Origin: Vicinamibacteraceae bacterium
Lineage (GTDB): Bacteria > Planctomycetota > Phycisphaerae > Phycisphaerales > UBA5793
DNA: 64,000 bases
Assembly (NCBI GenBank): GCA_011525805.1
Contig: WYBR01000098.1
Coordinates: forward strand, 25,235 to 89,234
Reading direction: 5' to 3'
Part shown: piece by piece, positions 33,872-42,102 of the stretch
Numbering within the stretch: position 1 is the first letter of the stretch
Layout of the letters: each line of letters begins with the position of its first letter
Made by a program: the position numbers and the translations under genes
The notes under the pieces: model-generated
What the model saw: only the letters and a program-made list of their open reading frames with translations
Databases searched by the model: none
Told to the model about the DNA's origin: nothing

Positions 33872-34018
33872 GGCGAGGTGAGGGCGATTCGTTGCGGCGC
33901 GGCCCAGGCGCAACGCGGCGGAACAGGCAGGCGTACGAGCGCCAAGGCGGCGATCCCTCCGGACCGGCGCCCGGGTCTGGTGGCGGGGCGCTGAAGCGCA
34001 GCGCACGCTGCCGCGCCA

Positions 34019-34024
34019 TACGAT
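34019..34024 (+). promoter_or_regulatory. -10-like TACGAT box, probable leaderless start
   Basis: TACGAT ends six bases before the ATG at 34031 of the dihydrouridine synthase gene, with no Shine-Dalgarno sequence between. Confidence 0.45.
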
Positions 34025-34030
34025 TGCACG

Positions 34031-35101
34031 ATGCGATCCTGCTTTGAAGTCGATCCTCGAATCCGAGCGGTGCTGCCCGCGATGGACGCCCCTTTCTTCC
34101 AGGCGGGTCTCGCGGGGTATTCCGACGCGGCGATGCGACTGATCGCCCGGCGGCACGGGGCGCCTTACTGCATCACCGAGGCCCTGCTCGACCGCATCCT
34201 CCTGGCGGGCGGCAAGGGCCTGGCCAAGGCCGATCTCGAAGCGCTCGCCGACAACGTGCCAGCCAGCGCCGAGGATCATCCGCTCGCGGGTCAGATCATC
34301 GGCACCGAGCCGCACGAGATGGCTGCGGCGGGCCGACTTCTCGCGGGCATGGGTTATGACGTGATCGACGTCAACCTCGCCTGCCCCGTGCGCAAGATCG
34401 CGCGCAAGTGCCGCGGCGGGCATTTCCTCGCGCACCCTGACGATGCGATCGAGGTGCTCAAGGCGGTGCGCGACGCCGTCCCGCATCGCATCCCCACGAC
34501 GGTCAAACTCCGCCGCGGCTCGGACGATTCCAGCGAAGCGGCCGACAACTTCGAACGCATCTTCATCGCGCTTTACGACCTCGGCTACCGCTGGGCGACG
34601 GTGCACGGGCGCACGGTCGAGCAGAAGTACAACGGGCCAAGCCGTTGGGAGTTTCTGCGCGACCTCACGAACCGGCACCCCGACAAAGTGATCTTCGGCT
34701 CGGGCGACATCTGGAGCGCCGGCGACATCTTCCGCATGATCGAGGAGACCGGCGTGCAGGCGGTGAGCGTGGCGCGCGGCTGCATCGGCAATCCGTGGAT
34801 CTTCCGCCAGGCGCGGGAGATCATGAGCAGCGTGGAGCGTGGGCTTCCAGCCCGTGCAAGCGAACCGACTCTCCCAACCCTCGACGAACAGCGCGAGGTG
34901 CTCCTCGAACACTTCTCCCTGTCAGTGGCCCTGCACGGCGAGAACGCGGCGGGGAAGATGATGCGCAAGTTCGGCATCAGGTTCGCCGCCCATCACCCGC
35001 AGGCGGAGCAGGTGAAGAACGAGTTCATCAAAGTGCACACGACGGCGGACTGGCGCGCGGTGATTGAGCGGTGGTATGCGGCGGAGCCCGTCATGGCGTG
35101 A
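34031..35101 (+). CDS. dus: tRNA-dihydrouridine synthase
   Basis: A 356-residue FMN enzyme that reduces uridine in tRNA. The TIM-barrel has AGLAGYSDAAMR near residues 26-37, VNLACPVRKIARK with catalytic Cys118, LRRGSDDSS and VHGRTVEQKYNGPSRW, and an FMN-binding GSGDIWSAGD. The helical C-terminal domain ends in TADWRAVIERWYAAEP. Length is slightly above the 320-330 usual for the family. The last 55-60 bases are duplicated at 36820-36880. Confidence 0.94.
   Translation: MRSCFEVDPRIRAVLPAMDAPFFQAGLAGYSDAAMRLIARRHGAPYCITEALLDRILLAGGKGLAKADLEALADNVPASAEDHPLAGQIIGTEPHEMAAAGRLLAGMGYDVIDVNLACPVRKIARKCRGGHFLAHPDDAIEVLKAVRDAVPHRIPTTVKLRRGSDDSSEAADNFERIFIALYDLGYRWATVHGRTVEQKYNGPSRWEFLRDLTNRHPDKVIFGSGDIWSAGDIFRMIEETGVQAVSVARGCIGNPWIFRQAREIMSSVERGLPARASEPTLPTLDEQREVLLEHFSLSVALHGENAAGKMMRKFGIRFAAHHPQAEQVKNEFIKVHTTADWRAVIERWYAAEPVMA
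35048..35086 (+). repeat. Direct repeat of dus 3' end, copy 1
   Basis: This 39-base segment inside dus matches 36827-36865 at 38 of 39 positions (T35065 against C). Looser similarity continues on both sides to the stop codon and GAGTC. Confidence 0.85.
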
Positions 35102-35194
35102 GTCCGGCGCGAAGCCACGGCTGAAGTGGCTTCGCGAGTTCGCACTCGACAAAACGGACACGTTGATCGAAATTAGGAATTCGGCGGCTCCCTC

Positions 35195-35223
35195 TTGCGG
35201 CGGTTCCGCAACGCCCGTACACT
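35195..35223 (+). promoter_or_regulatory. Sigma-70-type promoter of the FG-GAP gene
   Basis: TTGCGG (35195-35200) and TACACT (35218-35223) are 17 bases apart and about 26 bases ahead of the ATG at 35249, which has a strong GGAAGGAGG site. Confidence 0.5.
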
Positions 35224-35248
35224 CGACTGTCGGAGGAAGGAGGGGCTG

Positions 35249-36808
35249 ATGTCCCGAAAGCGCAACCGTCCCTCAAGGCAACAGGCAGGAAGCAGCGCCC
35301 TCGCGTGCCTGGGCCTCGGCACGCTCGCTCTCAATCTGCCGGCCCACGCTCAGTTCCGCTTCGCGCCGCCTCATCGCTCCACACTTCCCGGGGTCGAGGG
35401 GGCGGCGATCGCGCTCGGGGATCTGAACGGCGATGGGAAGATGGACGCGGCCGTCGCCGGCTACTTCTACCCCGACGGTCCCAGCCGGCTCTACGCCTAT
35501 TTCCACCTCGATCGCGGCCTCGTGGAGCGCCGGTTCATCATCGAGCGCCCGACGGCGACGTTCACTCTGGCCGCGGGCGATCTGGACGGCGATGGACATG
35601 TCGATCTCGCGTGGAGCGAGCCCGACGGCATCGGAATCTGGTACAACAGCGGGGACGGCGTTCACGGGCAGTTCGTCCTGGAGGCGGCGTTCCACTATGG
35701 TCGGCGCTTCCGGCTGGCTGACCTGGATGGGGACGGCGTGCTGGACATCGCCGTTGTGCTTGGGCCCCCGAGCGGCCCGGCGCCGCAGATCGAAGCGAGA
35801 CTCTCGCGCGGCCGGGGACAGTTCGAGCCGCGACTCATCTACGAGCATTCGCAGCCAGGGTACGGAGCGCGGGATCTGGTGCTGGGCGACATCGACGGCG
35901 ACGGAGACATCGACGCCGCGGTCGTCTTCACGCATCAGGACTCCGGCTCCACCTACGACTCGGAACTTGTGTACCTCGCCAACGACGGCCTGGGCGATTT
36001 TTCGCAGCGAGCCCGGTGGCCGCTGCCCTGGCGCAACGGCGTGGACACCTATCCGCAGGCGATCACGATGGGCGACCTGGACGGCGACGGCGACCTCGAC
36101 TTCTTCATCGCCACCGGCGAGCACTATCACTCCGTGGAACTCTTCGCATTCCGCAACGACGGGGACCGAATCACGCAGACGGCGATACTCGGATCAGCCT
36201 ACGGCTATCGCGTGCGCGTGCTCACCACTTCCGACCTCGATCTGGACGGCAACGTGGAGGTGCTCTTCGCAGGGCAATCGGATCTCTACGTCTTTCGCAA
36301 CCGGGGCAATGGGAGTTTCAACACGAGACAGACGATCGAACTCGGCCGCGGCAAGGCCGTCAGCGTCGCAACGGCCGACCTCTATTGGAGTGGGCAGTGG
36401 GACATCGCGGCGCTTGTGGGAACTCGCTTTCTCTCGATTGTCCGCAACACGACATTCGAGCAGGGACCGCGGCTGTTCGTCGGCCCGCTCACGCAGGGCG
36501 AGCCGGTGTCGCTGGCGGTGCGCCATGCCCAGCCAGGCGAAACCGTGCATTTCCTCCACTCGCTCGGCGGCGCCGGCCACGCGCACGGCCAACCGCTCCT
36601 CGGCGGGATGGTCCTCGACCTGCTCGAACCGATCACGCTCTTCGGCAGCGCCGTGGCCGACGCCGACGGAACCGCCGTGCTGCGGCGCATCGTCCCCCCC
36701 AACGCGCCGTTGAGAAACGTCGTGTTCCAGGCCATCATTCGGCGCGGGCCGGGCGGAGAGGATTCCGTCAAGACGCCATTCCGCACCGCGCGGATTGAGC
36801 CGAACTGA
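35249..36808 (+). CDS. Secreted FG-GAP/VCBS-repeat protein
   Basis: A 519-residue exported protein with a signal peptide ending near HAQ at about residue 35. Seven or so repeats carry calcium-loop signatures such as LGDLNGDGKMDAAV, AGDLDGDGHVDLAW, LADLDGDGVLDIAV, LGDIDGDGDIDAAV and MGDLDGDGDLDFFI, building a beta-propeller as in integrin alpha chains. The last 110 residues are a separate module (FGSAVADADGTAVLRR, then FQAIIRRGPGG) also found in two other secreted proteins of this window. GGAAGGAGG precedes the ATG. The gene is flanked by the duplicated dus 3' end, so it may have been inserted here. Confidence 0.92.
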   Translation: MSRKRNRPSRQQAGSSALACLGLGTLALNLPAHAQFRFAPPHRSTLPGVEGAAIALGDLNGDGKMDAAVAGYFYPDGPSRLYAYFHLDRGLVERRFIIERPTATFTLAAGDLDGDGHVDLAWSEPDGIGIWYNSGDGVHGQFVLEAAFHYGRRFRLADLDGDGVLDIAVVLGPPSGPAPQIEARLSRGRGQFEPRLIYEHSQPGYGARDLVLGDIDGDGDIDAAVVFTHQDSGSTYDSELVYLANDGLGDFSQRARWPLPWRNGVDTYPQAITMGDLDGDGDLDFFIATGEHYHSVELFAFRNDGDRITQTAILGSAYGYRVRVLTTSDLDLDGNVEVLFAGQSDLYVFRNRGNGSFNTRQTIELGRGKAVSVATADLYWSGQWDIAALVGTRFLSIVRNTTFEQGPRLFVGPLTQGEPVSLAVRHAQPGETVHFLHSLGGAGHAHGQPLLGGMVLDLLEPITLFGSAVADADGTAVLRRIVPPNAPLRNVVFQAIIRRGPGGEDSVKTPFRTARIEPN

Positions 36809-36819
36809 AGCGTACGTGC

Positions 36820-36880
36820 GACGACAGACTGGCGCGCGGTGATCGAGCGGTGGTATGCGGCGGAGGCCGTGGAGGTGTGA
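36820..36880 (+). pseudogene. Relic of the dus 3' end
   Basis: Translated in the appropriate frame this stretch gives TDWRAVIERWYAAEAVEV-stop, a near copy of the last residues of the dihydrouridine synthase (TADWRAVIERWYAAEPVMA). The 39-base core 36827-36865 differs from the original at one base. There is no gene body in front of it: the FG-GAP gene ends 12 bases earlier. It is a leftover of a duplication or of an insertion into dus. Confidence 0.8.
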
Positions 36881-36883
36881 GTC

Positions 36884-37399
36884 ATGGCTTACTCAAGAAT
36901 GCGTGCAAGTGTCATCGATCGCTCCTGCCGAGATCAATTCGCAGAGATCTTCCGTCACTTCGCCGCTGGATTGATGACGACGGATGCCTTCGAAAGCCGA
37001 GTCGGTGAAGCAGTCGGCCGGACGCGCGACCTTGGAGTCGAGCGAGTGTTCTGCGACGGCGCGTACCTGCTGTATCACGACATCTGGCCGTACCGATTGC
37101 GGGGTCGCAAGCGCCTTCCGCATGAGCAGCGGCGTGAGGTCGCCCGCATGATCCTCTTCCTGCACTCCGATCTTCCATACGAATGGCCTGCGGAAGACGG
37201 CTGGTGGCTGCAGACTGGCGAATCGCGCATCGGCTGCCTCGGCTGGTTTGCCAAGCGGTGCGGCTGCCCGCTTCCGGACCCGCCGAAGATGTCCAAGGAA
37301 CTCCGCGATTCGATGCACATCTTCCGCGCGGTCTGGCCATTCCGCCGCGTGGAAGATTTTGAGGAAGCCAGACGGCATCCGCGCCTGCTGGCGGGTTGA
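36884..37399 (+). CDS. Protein of unknown function
   Basis: A 171-residue cytoplasmic protein. The first 50 residues are helical (DQFAEIFRHFAAGLMTTDAF), and the middle is rich in aromatic residues (LLYHDIWPYRLRG, LPYEWPAEDGWW). The C-terminus has two nearby cysteines (KRCGCPLPDPP). No signal peptide or membrane segment is present. The gene starts four bases after the relic of dus. Its third positions are less GC-biased than those of the neighbours. I recognise no named family; stand-alone genes of this style often belong to polymorphic toxin or immunity sets, but nothing here proves that. Confidence 0.65.
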   Translation: MAYSRMRASVIDRSCRDQFAEIFRHFAAGLMTTDAFESRVGEAVGRTRDLGVERVFCDGAYLLYHDIWPYRLRGRKRLPHEQRREVARMILFLHSDLPYEWPAEDGWWLQTGESRIGCLGWFAKRCGCPLPDPPKMSKELRDSMHIFRAVWPFRRVEDFEEARRHPRLLAG

Positions 37400-37457
37400 G
37401 AGCCCCGTTGGCAACCCGCTCGCTCCTGTTGTGCTGTTCACCTAACCTCACGCGACC

Positions 37458-38291
37458 TTGCCGCGGCTGCACATTGTCATTCCGGTCTACAACGAGGAGG
37501 CGACGCTGGCGGCGTGCCTGGCGCGCGTCGCCGCCGCGCCGCTGCCGGCCGGATGGCCGCGGTCGCTCATCCTCGTCAACGACGCGTCGACCGACGGCAC
37601 TCGGGCTTTGCTGGAAAGCCTTTTCACCGCAGAGAGCGCTGAGATCGCGGAGCAGAGTCCTGATTCTGCTGCGAAGGCCGGTCCCCTGCCCTCCTCCGCG
37701 TTCTCTGCGGTGATCACGCTTCATCACGACCACAATCGCGGCAAGGGCGCGGCGATCCGCACCGGCTTCGCCGCCGCGCTCGAAGCAGCCGCGGCGACCG
37801 ATGTGATTCTCGTGCAGGACGCCGACCTCGAGTACAACCCGGCCGACTGGCAGCGGCTGCTCGAACCGATCGCGCAGGGCCGCGCGCGGGTCGTCTTCGG
37901 CACGCGCTTCGGGCGGCACTATCGCCCCACCACTATGGCCCTGCGCCTGCACGCCTTCGGCAACCGCCTGCTCACCGAGATGAGCAACTGGCGCACGGGA
38001 CTGCGCGTGACGGACATGGAGTGCGGCTACAAAGCCTTCACCGCTGACGTTCTGCGGCGCATCGTGCCGATGCTCACGGAGGATCGCTTCGGCATCGAGC
38101 CGGAGGTCGCCGCGGCGGTCGCGGCGATCGGCGAGCGCGTCGAGGAGGTCGCTGTGTCCTACGACCCGCGCAGCGTCGGAGAGGGAAAGAAGATCAAGTG
38201 GTCGGACGGCTGGGCGGCGCTGCGCGTCATCCGGCGCGGCGTGCGCGGCCGCACGGGGCGCTCATCGGGTGCGAAGGACGACCACGGGTGA
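37458..38291 (+). CDS. Family 2 glycosyltransferase
   Basis: A 277-residue GT-A enzyme, DPM1/dolichyl-phosphate-mannose-synthase-like. LHIVIPVYNEEATL at residues 4-17, LVNDASTDGT at about 40-49, GKGAAIRTGF at about 95-104, and QDADLEYNP with the DxD metal motif at about 121-129. It probably moves a sugar onto a polyprenyl phosphate. Residues 56-85 are encoded by an in-frame inverted-repeat insertion, which falls between the second and third motifs. The start is TTG at 37458. The stop overlaps the start of the next gene (TGATG), so the two are coupled. Confidence 0.92.
   Translation: MPRLHIVIPVYNEEATLAACLARVAAAPLPAGWPRSLILVNDASTDGTRALLESLFTAESAEIAEQSPDSAAKAGPLPSSAFSAVITLHHDHNRGKGAAIRTGFAAALEAAAATDVILVQDADLEYNPADWQRLLEPIAQGRARVVFGTRFGRHYRPTTMALRLHAFGNRLLTEMSNWRTGLRVTDMECGYKAFTADVLRRIVPMLTEDRFGIEPEVAAAVAAIGERVEEVAVSYDPRSVGEGKKIKWSDGWAALRVIRRGVRGRTGRSSGAKDDHG
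37624..37713. repeat. 90-bp REP-like inverted repeat inside a coding region
   Basis: TCACCGCAGAGA (37624-37635) and TCTCTGCGGTGA (37702-37713) are perfect 12-base inverted ends; CGCGGAG (37646-37652) and CTCCGCG (37694-37700) continue the stem. The element is 90 bases, exactly 30 codons, and keeps the glycosyltransferase frame open. A single similar arm is seen near 5627-5650. Similar CACCGCAGAGA-type repeats are dispersed in many bacterial genomes. Confidence 0.75.
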
Positions 38292-39337
38292 TGGACGAGC
38301 GCGGCGAATCAACATCGCGGCCGGACGGGGCGCAGGAGGGTGGCCTGGCCTGGCGCTTCGCATGGCTCTGCCGTGCGGGCAATCGCGTCAGAACGGCTCT
38401 AAACGCTGAGCATGGCGACGCGAAGCGCGACGCCATGCTGCCCGGCACGCGGTCGCGCCTGCTGCTCAAGATCGTCGGCTTCATCCTCGGCCTCGGCCTG
38501 CTTGCGTGGGTCACTCAGCGCGCCGTCTCGCGCCAGCAGTTCAGCGGCCTGACGGAGGCGGCGTGGTGGCAGTTTGCCTTGCTGCTCCTGTGCACCGTCG
38601 TGAGCGTGCTCGCCAACGGCGCGATCTTCTGGACGATCATCCGGCCGGCGGCGCCGCTCGGGTTCTGGCCGATCCAGGCGGTGAATGCGGCGGTGAGCCT
38701 GGTCAACTACAGCCCGGTGCGCATCGGCGTGGCCCTGCGCTTCGTGCATCATCGGCGCGTGGACGACCTGCCCTACTCGCTGCTGCTCGCGTGGTACGCG
38801 TGCTTTGCGCTGCTGATGTTCATGACGCTCGGGTGCGTGCTCGGGGCGACGCTGCTTCGGCCGGCGGTGGATGCGTGGTGGGGAGCGGCCCTGCTCGCGC
38901 TGCTGGCGGCGGGAGGGGCGGCGGCGGTATGGGTCGGGTCGCACCGTCTGCTCGAGAGCCGCTGGCGCGGCGCCTCGCAGATTCTCGCCGCGCCCGGGGC
39001 CGTCGGCGGAGCCATTCTCCTTCGCCTCGTGGACATGATCGCCTACGGCGGTCGGCTCTACATCGCCATCACCATCCTCGGCACGACGGTGACGCCGCGC
39101 GACGCCGTCGTCCTCACCGTCCTGAGCATGGTCTCATCGCTCTCGCCCGTCGGGAGCGTCGGCCTGCGCGAATTCGCGGTGGCGTGGCTGGGGCCGATGC
39201 TGGCGGACGCGTCGCTGGCGCAGCACATCGACGCGGCCGTGCTGGTCGACCGCGCGGCTGAAGTGCTCATCGTCGCGCCGGCGGGCGCACTTGGCCTGCT
39301 GTGGATCGCGCGGGCGTGGCGATCGGGGAAGGGTTGA
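38291..39337 (+). CDS. Lysylphosphatidylglycerol-synthase-TM-like (UPF0104) membrane protein
   Basis: A 348-residue protein. Residues 1-55 are hydrophilic; about eight membrane helices follow from residue 60 on. The segment LVNYSPVRIGVALRFVH and the later VLTVLSMVSSLSPVGSVGLRE carry the GxxR-like features of the UPF0104/LPG_synthase_TM family. Members are integral proteins that often sit next to GT2 polyprenyl-sugar synthases and are proposed to handle lipid-linked sugars or phospholipids. Its ATG overlaps the stop of the glycosyltransferase (TGATG), which supports a joint role. Confidence 0.85.
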   Translation: MDERGESTSRPDGAQEGGLAWRFAWLCRAGNRVRTALNAEHGDAKRDAMLPGTRSRLLLKIVGFILGLGLLAWVTQRAVSRQQFSGLTEAAWWQFALLLLCTVVSVLANGAIFWTIIRPAAPLGFWPIQAVNAAVSLVNYSPVRIGVALRFVHHRRVDDLPYSLLLAWYACFALLMFMTLGCVLGATLLRPAVDAWWGAALLALLAAGGAAAVWVGSHRLLESRWRGASQILAAPGAVGGAILLRLVDMIAYGGRLYIAITILGTTVTPRDAVVLTVLSMVSSLSPVGSVGLREFAVAWLGPMLADASLAQHIDAAVLVDRAAEVLIVAPAGALGLLWIARAWRSGKG

Positions 39338-39501
39338 GGCTCGCGGCGCGGGGCAGCAGCCTGCAGCGGGAGCCGCAGGTTGCCCGCCTGGCGCACTCGG
39401 GCGCTGCGACGAAGCGCAACATCTGCGCGCGGTGAGCGCAACACCTGCAGTTGAGGGTCCGGGGGAATCGGGTTTCCGCGGCGTGAGCGGCGAGCGCCGC
39501 C

Positions 39502-39517
39502 TGGCACGACGATTGCG
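39502..39517 (+). promoter_or_regulatory. Sigma-54 promoter
   Basis: TGGCACG-ACGA-TTGCG at 39502-39517 matches the -24/-12 consensus TGGCAC-N5-TTGC closely, with GG at -24 and GC at -12 in exact register. It lies about 110 bases ahead of the coiled-coil gene at 39630 and faces it. The rest of the 39338-39629 gap holds no coding frame I believe. No sigma-54 activator gene is in the window. Confidence 0.75.
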
Positions 39518-39629
39518 GAACATCGGCCGCAAGGAACGTCACCGGCCACGGAGGGCCGCATTCACCCATCGGAGCGACGCCGGCATGGACGCCGGCGCTC
39601 CCAGCCGCAGCCCCCGAAGGAGGCACGTG

Positions 39630-40007
39630 ATGTCCATCATCGGAATCGAGATCCAGAACACTCCCCTCAAGGGCACGATCGACGTCGAGACGATGCGCAA
39701 TCGCCTCACGTCCATGCGCGACCGCCTCCAGCAGGAAATCGACTCGACGGGCGGCAATCCGCAGATGCTCGATCGCCTGGCGAAGATCGACAGCCAGATC
39801 GAGCGCCTCGACCGGCTCGACGGGCGGAACCTCTCCGTCAGCGCCGAGCGCATGCAGCGGGAGATCGCCAACGGCATGAAGTACCTCGGCGAGGGGCTGG
39901 ACTACCTGCAGCGCCAGGGCGAGGGCAACACCGCCGAAGCCGGCAAACTCCAGCGCTGGTTCGACCACCTCGACTCGGTCTACCGCCACATCGACACGCA
40001 CGGCTGA
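39630..40007 (+). CDS. Small coiled-coil protein under sigma-54 control
   Basis: A 125-residue cytoplasmic protein. After a short beta-like start (IIGIEIQNTPLKGTI) it is almost fully helical with heptads (LTSMRDRLQQEID, IDSQIERLDRLDG). GAAGGAGG is well placed before the ATG at 39630; a GTG lies one codon upstream. In other bacteria sigma-54 often drives flagellar or nitrogen genes, but no such gene is nearby, so the function stays open. A chaperone-like or structural role would fit the composition. Confidence 0.75.
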   Translation: MSIIGIEIQNTPLKGTIDVETMRNRLTSMRDRLQQEIDSTGGNPQMLDRLAKIDSQIERLDRLDGRNLSVSAERMQREIANGMKYLGEGLDYLQRQGEGNTAEAGKLQRWFDHLDSVYRHIDTHG

Positions 40008-40041
40008 TCCGCGGCGTGCAATCCAGCGCCGCGGCCGCGGC

Positions 40042-42102
40042 TCAACTCGCCCGGCCGGTCACGCGGTTGAACCACAGCGAAGAGACGTAGAGCAGCCCCG
40101 CGCCGGCCCCGATCGTGACCGCCGCGACCAGGGCGGTGAGCGCCGCAAACTCGACGACGCCGAGGTTCTCATCCCAGAACTCCAGGCGGAACGAGGGAAC
40201 GTCGCGGTAGGACGCTGAGCCGACGTGATCGCAGACGACCGCGATCCAGTAAAAGGGATTGAGGAGCATCGTGACGCCGACGGCCCGTTCGGCGCCGCCG
40301 CCCCATCCCGCCAGTTCGGAGGTAATGCCGACGCCGGCCGGAAGCACGCCCCACAGGCCGATGGCCAGGCCGAGATTGGCCGCCATCGCGCCCAGGTTGC
40401 GCCGGCACAGGAGGCTCAGCGCCGTGCCCGTGCACGCCAGGAACGTCGAAAACGCCACGGAAAAGACCGCGACGAGCACCGAACCGAGCAGCAGGCCCGA
40501 GTGCTTCGTCGAGTAGTAGATCATCACGAGGAGGATGATCGCCAGCGGGATGAAGGTCAGTTTGATCGAGCCGGCCGCCTTGCTCCACAGGATAGTCAGC
40601 GGCCGCACGGGCGCGCACAGAAGCACTTCCCAGGATCGCGCCTGCTTTTCCGACGCGATGACCGTCGGACTGACGACGCAGGCGATGACGAGTTGGGCGA
40701 GCAGGGCGAGGAGGATGAGGGGGATGAGCATCTCGGAGTCGCGGCGCACTTCTCCCTCGATGTTGTACCACACGAGCAGCACGACCAGCAGGAGCGAAAT
40801 GAAGGCCGCGGCGATCGGCCGGCGAAGGAAGCCCAGTCGCATCTCGCGCCAGAGGACGGCGTTGTCCCAGACCTTCGGGACGGGCAGTTCCGCGCGGGCG
40901 GCATGGACGGGCGCTTCGCGGGACGGCCGGGACGGCGCTGAAGGCGGCGCCGCGGGCGGCACTGACGTCGGCGCCGCGGAGTCGCCGGCTCGCGGAGCGG
41001 CCGCGGCGTACGCCTCGCGCCGGCGCGGGCGCAGGAAGCGCATCAGCCATCGGACCGTGCGCTCGTCGCCCGCGCCGAGGCGCTTGTTCGCCGCCCGCCG
41101 GAGCAGCGGAATCGATACGAGCACCAGCACGGCCGACAGGACGACGTTGCCCGTGTTGACGCTGATCCACGCGTAGGCGGTCGCCCAGGCGAAGGGTGTC
41201 CCTCCGCTCGCCTCCATCGTCTCGAGCATCATCGTCAGGACCGGGTTCACGTGGAGCATGAGGAAGGGATACGCCTCCCAATCGAGCGAATGGAGGATCG
41301 GCGGCAGCATCGGCAGATATGGGCCGAGCAAGCGCCCCGCCAGCATGGCCAGGGCGACGACGACGAGCGGCAGGGCGAACCACCACACGCCCAGCCAGAA
41401 GTAGGCCATCGCCACGGCCCGCCAGCCCCGCGCCTCCCAGCAGGACAGGAACATGCCGACCGACGCGCCCAGCAGCGCCGTGGTCGCGCCGAGCACTTCG
41501 ATGCGCACCAGTTGCTCAAACGTGAAGCCGCCGTAGGTCCGCATCGCCAGCAGCAACGGGAAGCCGAGCGCGACGAGCAGAAGCACGTACACGAATCGGC
41601 TGAGCATCTTGCCGACGATAATCTGCCCGGCGGTGAGCGGCGTGATGAGCAGCACGTCGAGGGAGCGGTCCTCGACCTCGTCGCTGATGCACGACCCGGT
41701 GAGCATCGGCGCCACGAGGATCAGCGCGATGAGTTGGATCCATCCGAGCGTGAGCGAGAGGCCCTGGCCGGTCTGGCTCTGCCGCTGGAGCATTTCGGCG
41801 GCGGACTGGCTGAGCGATCCCTGCGCCATCACCCACCACGCGAAGAGCAGCGAGGCGACGAGCAGAAGGAGGTAGGTGGCGCGGAGCCAGTAGGTCCGCC
41901 GGCGCCGGGAGGAGACGGTCAGTTCCTTGACGAGGATGGGGCTGGCGACGAGGCCGACGGCGCTGCGGGCCATCCTGAAAGGCAGCGACGCGAGCCGGCG
42001 CGATCGCGACGGCCCTGGGGGCGCGGCCGGCGGCGAGGGCGCGCCGCCGGACGGTTCGGGCGCGCCGGCGGGCGGTTCAACTTCAATCGCGCCGCCGCTC
42101 AA
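40042..42102 (-). CDS. ABC-2-type transporter permease
   Basis: A 686-residue protein with about twelve membrane helices in two halves (roughly residues 70-350 and 430-680), so it may be a fused pair of ABC-2 permease halves. Each half has an ABC-2 signature: GSCISDEVEDRSLDVLLITPL and SEKQARSWEVLLCAPVRPL (each shown in part). Between them lies a Pro/Ala-rich cytoplasmic linker. The N-terminal 40 residues are also Pro/Ala-rich. The start is TTG at 42102, overlapping the TGA of the ATPase gene. It is the last gene of a seven-gene operon. The substrate is unknown. Confidence 0.9.
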   Translation of the reverse strand: MSGGAIEVEPPAGAPEPSGGAPSPPAAPPGPSRSRRLASLPFRMARSAVGLVASPILVKELTVSSRRRRTYWLRATYLLLLVASLLFAWWVMAQGSLSQSAAEMLQRQSQTGQGLSLTLGWIQLIALILVAPMLTGSCISDEVEDRSLDVLLITPLTAGQIIVGKMLSRFVYVLLLVALGFPLLLAMRTYGGFTFEQLVRIEVLGATTALLGASVGMFLSCWEARGWRAVAMAYFWLGVWWFALPLVVVALAMLAGRLLGPYLPMLPPILHSLDWEAYPFLMLHVNPVLTMMLETMEASGGTPFAWATAYAWISVNTGNVVLSAVLVLVSIPLLRRAANKRLGAGDERTVRWLMRFLRPRRREAYAAAAPRAGDSAAPTSVPPAAPPSAPSRPSREAPVHAARAELPVPKVWDNAVLWREMRLGFLRRPIAAAFISLLLVVLLVWYNIEGEVRRDSEMLIPLILLALLAQLVIACVVSPTVIASEKQARSWEVLLCAPVRPLTILWSKAAGSIKLTFIPLAIILLVMIYYSTKHSGLLLGSVLVAVFSVAFSTFLACTGTALSLLCRRNLGAMAANLGLAIGLWGVLPAGVGITSELAGWGGGAERAVGVTMLLNPFYWIAVVCDHVGSASYRDVPSFRLEFWDENLGVVEFAALTALVAAVTIGAGAGLLYVSSLWFNRVTGRAS

